This document shows, one piece after another, positions 59,298 to 64,000 of a stretch of DNA of 64,000 bases (positions within the stretch are counted from its first letter, which is position 1; every line of letters starts with the position of its first letter). A model generated the notes under the pieces. That model saw only the letters and a list, made by a program, of their open reading frames with translations. It ran no database searches and was not told where the DNA came from. The DNA is from Flavobacterium potami (GTDB taxonomy: Bacteria; Bacteroidota; Bacteroidia; Flavobacteriales; Flavobacteriaceae), in the NCBI RefSeq assembly GCF_020026915.1, contig NZ_JAINUY010000006.1, positions 186,001 to 250,000 on the forward strand, read 5' to 3'. Both the position numbers and the translations under genes were made by a program.

Positions 59298-59645
59298 TTA
59301 AGAATGATGAAACTCCTTGCTATCCTCTGGCGTTTCTTTTCTTTCAAACATTCCATAATCACGAACTACGGTTGCAATTCGTAAATGATAATCTTTAAAT
59401 ACTTCGTTTCGGCCTTTTTCCTGTGCGTGGCGATGCATTTCCAAATTTCTCCATTGCTGAATACTTTCTTCATCTCTCCAAAAAGACAAAGACAAAATTT
59501 TGCCAGGATCAGTCAAGCTTTGAAATCTTTCTATAGAAATAAAACCATCAATATGACTTAATTCTGGTTTTAGACTTGCAGCAATATCCAGATATTCTTC
59601 TTTTCTTCCTTCATTCGGAATGACTTCAAAAATTACGGCGATCAT
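59298..59645 (-). CDS. antibiotic biosynthesis monooxygenase (ABM) domain protein
   Basis: The 115-residue protein has a dimeric ferredoxin-like ABM fold: MIAVIFEVIPNEGRKEEYLD opening, GFISIERFQSLTDPGKILSLSFW in the middle, and EESIQQWRNLEMHRHAQEKGR with the typical W...H pattern. Family members act as small oxygenases or as haem-degrading IsdG-type enzymes, and many have no known substrate. Flanked on both sides by TTTGTCCCTCTG/CTTTGCAACTTTG repeat words. It lies 67 bp upstream of, and in the same orientation as, no close partner except the alpha/beta hydrolase gene. Confidence 0.85.
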   Translation of the reverse strand: MIAVIFEVIPNEGRKEEYLDIAASLKPELSHIDGFISIERFQSLTDPGKILSLSFWRDEESIQQWRNLEMHRHAQEKGRNEVFKDYHLRIATVVRDYGMFERKETPEDSKEFHHS

Positions 59646-59712
59646 TTTTTTGAGTTATGAATTATGGGTTAAATATAAAATGTGAAAAGACCTTTGCAAC
59701 TTTGTTCCTCTG

Positions 59713-60618
59713 TTACTTTGTCTCTTCAGAAGAAAAAAGAAACTCAATCACTTTATCATACAATTCGTCATCGTGCATTCCGTGACCTAAACCACTGGTT
59801 TCGATAAATTGACTGTTTTTCCAGTTACTGGCTATTTTTTGCCCTTCGGCGAAAGCCACAATTTTATCAGAAGTATCGTGTGCAATCAATCCCGGAATAG
59901 TAAATTCTGAAGCAAATTTTTGACCTGAAAAATCTGCCAGTTTAAAGTTGAAACGATTTACGAATTTATTTTCCAAAAGAGGAAGCATTTTTCGATTTAA
60001 ACTCAGCATCGAAATGTAATTGTCAATCAAAGTTTTTAAATCCGAAGGCGCTCCCAAAACCACCATTTTCTTGATGCTCGTGTTCGGAAATAAATATTGA
60101 TGATAGACACAGGCTGCACCTCCTATCGAATGACCGATAATAATATCAGGTTGGTATTTTTCGACCGCTTTATTGATAAACTCCGCATAAAGCGGAACAT
60201 TAAATTCTTTACCGCTACTTTGTCCGTGAGCTGGTGCATCGATGGCAATGATTGTGCTGCCGGATTTTTGAAGATGTGGCAACGTTTTTTTCCAGCGTGA
60301 AGCATTGCTTTCCCATCCGTGGACTAATAGAATCTTGGTTTCATTTCCTTTCCAGATATAAGTTTGAAAATGATGTTCGTTATGATGAAAAATTTCTGTT
60401 TCTGTATTTTTTAAAACTTTTGGAAGTTCTTCTTTTTTTAATCGACCAACTCGAGGCTGGCTGAAAAGTGCATACGAAAGTTCCATTGCTTTTTGCGGAC
60501 GAACATAACTCAAAAAGTTTATATAAGTTCCAACCGATTTTAATGTAATAAAACGGATTCCTTTTTTAATTCCCAAAACTTGTAATTTTTTTTCTAAAGG
60601 TAGAAAAAGGTCTGCCAC
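59713..60618 (-). CDS. alpha/beta hydrolase
   Basis: The 301-residue protein has an alpha/beta-hydrolase fold: oxyanion segment ILLVHGWESNASRWK, nucleophile elbow IIGHSIGGAACV (Ser near residue 166), LIAHDTSDKIV carrying the acid, and GLGHGMHDDE with the catalytic His near the C-terminus. It has no signal peptide. The frame opens at a GTG at 60618 that lies inside a dispersed inverted repeat (60614-60703); the next Met is 43 codons in, within conserved-looking sequence, so a start near the repeat boundary is needed. The substrate is unknown. Confidence 0.85.
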   Translation of the reverse strand: MADLFLPLEKKLQVLGIKKGIRFITLKSVGTYINFLSYVRPQKAMELSYALFSQPRVGRLKKEELPKVLKNTETEIFHHNEHHFQTYIWKGNETKILLVHGWESNASRWKKTLPHLQKSGSTIIAIDAPAHGQSSGKEFNVPLYAEFINKAVEKYQPDIIIGHSIGGAACVYHQYLFPNTSIKKMVVLGAPSDLKTLIDNYISMLSLNRKMLPLLENKFVNRFNFKLADFSGQKFASEFTIPGLIAHDTSDKIVAFAEGQKIASNWKNSQFIETSGLGHGMHDDELYDKVIEFLFSSEETK

Positions 60619-60703
60619 GAATTACACAAATTAACACGAATTTTTTATTCGCTTTATGACGGACAGAAAATGTTAATTAGTGATAATTGGTGTAATTAGT
60701 GGC
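60614..60703. repeat. imperfect inverted repeat of the GCCACGAATT family
   Basis: GCCACGAATTACACAAATTA (60614-60633) is roughly complementary to GGTGTAATTAGTGGC (60689-60703). The same GCCACGAATT core forms the terminator at 10652-10715, and a variant lies at 51722-51739. It covers the start codon of the alpha/beta hydrolase gene and the upstream region. Confidence 0.65.
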
Positions 60704-60722
60704 AAAAAATAATGCAAAAAAA

Positions 60723-60745
60723 AAGTCCCGATTAAATCGGGACTT
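60723..60745 (-). terminator. terminator of the DUF164-type gene
   Basis: AAGTCCCGATT/AATCGGGACTT (60723-60745) has a minimal loop. On the minus strand a T-run follows; on the plus strand none does. Confidence 0.82.
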
Positions 60746-60750
60746 GATAT

Positions 60751-61530
60751 TTAGAATTTTGCGAACAATTGTTCCATTTTTTCTTTTTCTTCTTCAGCTA
60801 ATTGCGTATCAACTAAGATTCTTCCAGAATGCTCATCAGTAATGATTTTCTTTCTTGAAGCAATTTCAACCTGAGTTTGTGGTGGAATTGTAAAGAAAGA
60901 TCCAGCAGAAGCTCCTCTTTCGATAGAAACTACAGCTAATCCGTTACGAACACTGCTTCTGATTCTGTTGTAAGCTGCTAATAATCTGTCTTCGATTTGC
61001 GCAGCATACTCAGCAGATTTCTCAGTTAAGAAAGCTTCTTCTTTCTGAGTTTCAGCCATAATAGCATCTAATTCAGATTTTTTATGTTTTAAATGAGAGC
61101 TTTTAGCATCAAGTTTTTCTTTTAAGTTGGAAATAACTTCTTTTTTGTGCTCGATAGAAGCTTTCATTTCTTTGATTTGCTTTTCAGCCAATTGAATTTC
61201 TAATTCTTGAAATTCAACTTCTTTTGTCAAAGAATTAAATTCTCTGTTGTTACGTACTGATTCTTGTTGTTTTGTGTACTTTTTGATAACCTCTTTATGC
61301 TCCTCAATAGCAATTTTCTTTGCTTTGATTTGCTCCTCAATAACTTCAAGTTCACCTTTCAGTTTCTCTGAACGAGTGCTCAAACCTGCAACTTCATCTT
61401 CTAAATCTTCAACCTCTAAAGGAAGTTCTCCTCTAACGTTTCTGATTTCGTCAATTCTAGAGTCAATAAGCTGTAAATCGTATATTGCTCTTAACTTGTC
61501 CTCAACACTTAATTCTTTCGTATTCGTCAT
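60751..61530 (-). CDS. DUF164 coiled-coil protein with degenerate C4 zinc ribbon
   Basis: The 259-residue protein has a long coiled coil (about 15-180; many Glu/Lys heptads such as ELEVIEEQIKAKKIAIEEH) followed by the family's C-terminal zinc-ribbon region. In relatives this region has two CxxC pairs; here the positions read GASAGSF (206-212) and DEHSGRILVD (about 232-241), and the whole protein has no cysteine. The rest of the region (FTIPPQTQVEIA) is intact. It lies 3 bp after the Nif3-family gene, a pairing seen in many bacteria including mycobacteria. Function is unknown. Confidence 0.88.
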   Translation of the reverse strand: MTNTKELSVEDKLRAIYDLQLIDSRIDEIRNVRGELPLEVEDLEDEVAGLSTRSEKLKGELEVIEEQIKAKKIAIEEHKEVIKKYTKQQESVRNNREFNSLTKEVEFQELEIQLAEKQIKEMKASIEHKKEVISNLKEKLDAKSSHLKHKKSELDAIMAETQKEEAFLTEKSAEYAAQIEDRLLAAYNRIRSSVRNGLAVVSIERGASAGSFFTIPPQTQVEIASRKKIITDEHSGRILVDTQLAEEEKEKMEQLFAKF

Positions 61531-61533
61531 ATT

Positions 61534-62628
61534 TTATAAGTACTTAACTGGATTTGTATTTTCTTCCGATAAAATGATTGCAAAATTAAGAATTTTTTTT
61601 CGAAGATAATCAACAATATAATTTTTTGTATAGCGTTCGCTCTCAAAATGACCAATATCTGCCAAAAGTAACTTGTTTTCAGCTTCATAAAACTGATGAT
61701 ACTTCAAATCGGCAGTCAAAAAAGCATCGGCTCCAGCCTGAATTGCATTTTTTATGGCAAAACTTCCTGAACCTCCCAAAACGGCAACTTTCTTGATTTT
61801 TTTTCCTAAAAAGGCAGAATGACGAATTCCGTCGGCAATCATTTTTTCTTTTACAGAAAGCAGAAAATCTTTTTCGTCCATTTCATTTTCCAGATCGCCA
61901 ACCATTCCTAAACCAATATTCTGATGTGAATTTTTCAAATCATAGATTTCATAAGCGACTTCTTCGTAAATATGATTCGCAAAAAGTGCTTTTAAAATTC
62001 TGGATTGCAGATGTTTTTCAAATACAACTTCAATTTTGATTTCTTCTCCTGTGTGCAGTTTTCCTTTTTCTCCAATTACAGGATTGCTATCTTCATTTCC
62101 TTGAAAAGTAAAAAAACCTTGTGTGTTGAAACTGCAATTGTCATAATTTCCAATTGTTCCTGCACCGGCTTCAAACATGGCATTTCGAACTTTATCAGCA
62201 TTATCTTGAACAGTAAAAGTGACTAATTTTTGAATGAAATTTTGTTTCGGAACTAAAACCTTAGTATTTATTAAACCCAAGGCATCACAGAAAATTTTAT
62301 TTACGCCTTGCGAATGATTGTCAAGTGCGGTATGAACTGCATAAATGGCAATGTCATTTTTGATAGCCTTTAAAATGGCACGTTCTACATAATTTTTGCC
62401 TGTAATTTTTTTAATTCCAGAAAACAATATTGGGTGAAAGCAAACCACGAGATTGCAGTTTTTAGAAATAGCTTCGTCAATTACACTTTCTAAAGCATCG
62501 TGACAGACTAAAACTCCAGTGCTTTCGGTCTCTGTATCTCCAACTAAAAGTCCGACATTGTCAAAATCTTCAGCATAAGCCAAAGGTGCCATTTCTTCGA
62601 GGACTGAGATTATGTTTTTGATTTTCAT
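61534..62628 (-). CDS. Nif3-like dinuclear metal-centre protein (YqfO/YbgI family)
   Basis: With the ATG at 62628 (MKIKNIISVLEEMAPLAYAE) the protein has 364 residues; an upstream in-frame start adds residues from repeat DNA. Family motifs are DFDNVGLLVGD, VVCFHPILFSGIKKI (first His ligand), VHTALDNHSQGVN (second set) and, near the end, VAVLGGSGSF and ADIGHFESERY. The central 130 residues are the YqfO-type insert domain. Family members form toroidal hexamers with a two-metal site; GTP cyclohydrolase I activity has been proposed but is unsettled. It precedes the DUF164-type gene in one operon. Confidence 0.93.
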   Translation of the reverse strand: MKIKNIISVLEEMAPLAYAEDFDNVGLLVGDTETESTGVLVCHDALESVIDEAISKNCNLVVCFHPILFSGIKKITGKNYVERAILKAIKNDIAIYAVHTALDNHSQGVNKIFCDALGLINTKVLVPKQNFIQKLVTFTVQDNADKVRNAMFEAGAGTIGNYDNCSFNTQGFFTFQGNEDSNPVIGEKGKLHTGEEIKIEVVFEKHLQSRILKALFANHIYEEVAYEIYDLKNSHQNIGLGMVGDLENEMDEKDFLLSVKEKMIADGIRHSAFLGKKIKKVAVLGGSGSFAIKNAIQAGADAFLTADLKYHQFYEAENKLLLADIGHFESERYTKNYIVDYLRKKILNFAIILSEENTNPVKYL

Positions 62629-62745
62629 TTTAAATTTTGTTTCAAGTTTCATGTTTCAAGTTCTAAGACTTGCGTCTAAACCTTAAACAAATTAACGAAA
62701 AAAAATATACTTTGATAAATTGAAATTTACTTTCGGATCAATCCA

Positions 62746-62787
62746 TTTACATTTTGTTTGTAAAGGGGTGATTTATATTTTGTAAAT
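62746..62787 (+). promoter_or_regulatory. candidate operators ahead of the toxin-antitoxin pair
   Basis: Two similar palindromic boxes lie side by side: TTTACATTTTGTTTGTAAA (62746-62764) and ATTTATATTTTGTAAAT (62771-62787). The second overlaps the TTTTG (62778-62782) of the promoter. Autoregulation of TA operons by the antitoxin commonly uses such sites. Confidence 0.35.
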
Positions 62788-62812
62788 CAAATTGCGACTT
62801 TTCGTATATTTG
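62778..62812 (+). promoter_or_regulatory. promoter of the toxin-antitoxin operon
   Basis: TTTTG (62778-62782), a 22-nt spacer and a perfect TATATTTG (62805-62812) lie 20 bp before the antitoxin ATG. Confidence 0.65.
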
Positions 62813-62831
62813 TAGTTCTAAATTAAAAGTC

Positions 62832-63074
62832 ATGACTACAATAAAAATTAATGAACAAACAAAAGAAGGCAAAGCATTCATGGCTATGTTCGATGCCTTT
62901 TTTAAAAATGTTAGGGGTATTGAAATTGTTGAATCGGATACTTATGGACAGGTTAACGAAGAAGAAAGTCCATATAATCCTGAGTTTGTAGATATGGTTT
63001 TGAAATCTGCAAAAGATAATAATAGTACTGAAATTAATCCTAATGATGTATGGGGAAGTTTAGGATTAAAATAA
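62832..63074 (+). CDS. probable antitoxin of a YoeB-type module
   Basis: The 80-residue acidic protein opens with a short strand (TTIKINEQTKEGKAFMAM) and has a disordered-looking acidic C-terminal half (NPEFVDMVLKSAKDNN), the layout of an antitoxin with DNA-binding/dimer head and toxin-neutralising tail. It is not a recognisable YefM/Phd; it is closer to the small DUF2683-type antitoxins I remember from Bacteroidota. The toxin frame begins 25 bp before its stop, a coupling typical of TA operons. Confidence 0.75.
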   Translation: MTTIKINEQTKEGKAFMAMFDAFFKNVRGIEIVESDTYGQVNEEESPYNPEFVDMVLKSAKDNNSTEINPNDVWGSLGLK

Positions 63075-63331
63075 AGGAATTAGCAAAAAAGCAAATTATT
63101 CAACATTATAAATCTGGAGATAAAAAGAGTATTAAAAATATTGAAAAAATTCTTTTAGAACTTTCAGAAACTCCTTTTGAAGGAATTGGAAATCCAGAAC
63201 CTTTAAAATATGAACTTACTGGATTTTGGTCTAGAAGAATAAATCCAAAAGACAGAATGATATATTATTTGGAGGATGATACTGTGACAATCTTTATCGT
63301 TTCAGCAAAAGGTCATTACTCAGATAAATAA
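63050..63331 (+). CDS. yoeB: Txe/YoeB-family toxin (mRNA interferase)
   Basis: The 93-residue RelE-fold toxin shows the family blocks IIQHYKSGDKKSIKNIEKIL, PFEGIGNPEPLKYELTGFWS, RRINPKDRMIYYLEDD and the closing SAKGHYSDK. Residues matching the YoeB catalytic set (Glu in PEPLK, Arg in DRMIY, His-Tyr in GHY) appear intact, so it should cleave mRNA at ribosomes when free. Its ATG lies inside the antitoxin gene. The lpxK gene starts only 5 bp after its stop, so the essential gene may be transcribed through the TA operon. Confidence 0.9.
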   Translation: MGKFRIKIKELAKKQIIQHYKSGDKKSIKNIEKILLELSETPFEGIGNPEPLKYELTGFWSRRINPKDRMIYYLEDDTVTIFIVSAKGHYSDK

Positions 63332-63336
63332 CTTCT

Positions 63337-64000
63337 ATGAACTTACTTCGAAAATTACTTTTCCCTTTCGCCATTTTATACGGATTCATAACTTCAATTC
63401 GTAATTTTCTTTTTGATAAAGGTGTTTTAAAATCGACTTCGTTTGATATTCCGGTTATTGCAGTTGGAAACCTGAGTGTTGGCGGAACGGGTAAAACACC
63501 GCAAATAGAATATTTGATTAGATTGCTGTTGGATAAATATCAGATTGCAACATTAAGCCGTGGTTACAAAAGAAAGTCGGAAGGTTTTGTTTTGGCCAAT
63601 GAAAATTCGAATGCAGAAATTTTGGGCGACGAACCTTTCCAATTTTATCAAAAATTTCCATTTGTAATGGTTGCCGTAGATGCCGACAGAACAAATGGGA
63701 TAAAACAATTGCTTTCTGAGCAAGTTACACCCGAGGTTATTTTACTCGATGATGCCTACCAGCACAGAAAGGTAAAAGCAGGGTTTTATATTTTATTGAC
63801 TTCATACGATGATTTGTACGCAGACGATTTCATGCTTCCAACAGGAAATTTACGAGAGAGCAGAAGCGGAGCAGAAAGGGCCAATATAGTAGTAGTTACA
63901 AAATGTCCTAAAATTTTGTCTAACGAAGAACAAGCCAAAATTCGCTTAAAACTAAAGTTGGGCTCTTCACAGCAAGTCTTTTTTACTTTTATAGATTATG
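63337..64000 (+). CDS. lpxK: tetraacyldisaccharide 4'-kinase LpxK, N-terminal part
   Basis: The frame begins at the ATG at 63337 and is still open at the window end, so about 221 codons are present. The protein starts with an amphipathic membrane-binding helix (MNLLRKLLFPFAILYGFITS), then IPVIAVGNLSVGGTGKTP with the P-loop (GGTGKT), SRGYKRKSEGF, GDEPFQF, DRTNGI, VILLDDAYQHRKV (the DD/H active-site segment) and LPTGNLRESRSGAERANIVVVTK. LpxK phosphorylates the lipid A precursor at the inner membrane. It follows the toxin gene by 5 bp. Confidence 0.95.
   Translation, partial: MNLLRKLLFPFAILYGFITSIRNFLFDKGVLKSTSFDIPVIAVGNLSVGGTGKTPQIEYLIRLLLDKYQIATLSRGYKRKSEGFVLANENSNAEILGDEPFQFYQKFPFVMVAVDADRTNGIKQLLSEQVTPEVILLDDAYQHRKVKAGFYILLTSYDDLYADDFMLPTGNLRESRSGAERANIVVVTKCPKILSNEEQAKIRLKLKLGSSQQVFFTFIDY

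Overview
This window is chromosomal DNA from a member of the Bacteroidota, almost certainly a Flavobacterium. The DNA is AT-rich. Many start sites are preceded by the TAnnTTTG promoter element typical of this phylum. There are a SusC/SusD pair, several CarboxypepD_reg-like TonB-dependent outer membrane proteins, and many Cys-lipoproteins with short MKK signal peptides. Most genes are ordinary core functions. No prophage, insertion sequence, CRISPR array or rRNA operon is visible. The window opens inside one gene (probable pssA) and closes inside another (lpxK).

Layout. 1-6.9 kb: phospholipid, cell wall and LPS functions (pssA end, a GH25 lysozyme-like protein, lptB, and the kdsD-tatC-carboxymuconolactone decarboxylase-like operon), then recQ. 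7-12 kb: a COG2509 FAD protein, a SUKH (SMI1/KNR4) gene paired with a probable DUF6630 gene, and an exported aminopeptidase P. 12-17 kb: a META lipoprotein, an exported msrB-msrA pair, then idi-queD-bcp-manA. 17.2-17.5 kb: two identical tRNA-Thr(TGT) genes, each with its own promoter and terminator. 17.6-27 kb: an acyltransferase, small membrane proteins and lipoproteins, a patatin, htpG, an OmpA-type lipoprotein and a lone ABC ATPase. 27-36.9 kb: an S9 peptidase, fabH, a palindrome array beside a GIY-YIG nuclease gene, cutC, an outer membrane beta-barrel protein and argS. 37-46.6 kb: an outer membrane uptake cluster made of a SusCD pair without enzymes and a haem-type locus (DUF6607, TonB receptor, HmuY). 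46.9-51.5 kb: a three-gene surface acylation operon (SGNH, LysM-SGNH, MBOAT). 51.8-58 kb: ffh, folD, corA and a small membrane-protein/winged-helix regulator unit. 58-64 kb: rluF, an ABM monooxygenase, an alpha/beta hydrolase, the DUF164-Nif3 pair, a YoeB-type toxin-antitoxin pair and lpxK.

The most interesting features lie between or within otherwise ordinary genes. (1) A 102-bp tandem palindrome array stands directly in front of a GIY-YIG nuclease gene, with a related half-palindrome in inverted orientation behind it. This looks like a small repeat-associated element. (2) The palindrome ACTTTG-N5-CAAAGT occurs both ahead of the membrane-protein/winged-helix pair and ahead of the next gene, and in the first case it sits on the -7 promoter element. 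It is a likely autoregulatory operator. (3) RecQ and the DUF164 protein have both lost every cysteine of their family's Cys4 zinc site. (4) A LysM-SGNH hydrolase next to an MBOAT acyltransferase suggests peptidoglycan O-acylation. (5) Several families of dispersed inverted repeats fill the intergenic gaps, especially between convergent genes, where they probably act as bidirectional terminators.

All assignments come from reading the sequence and from memory of protein families. No database search was run.
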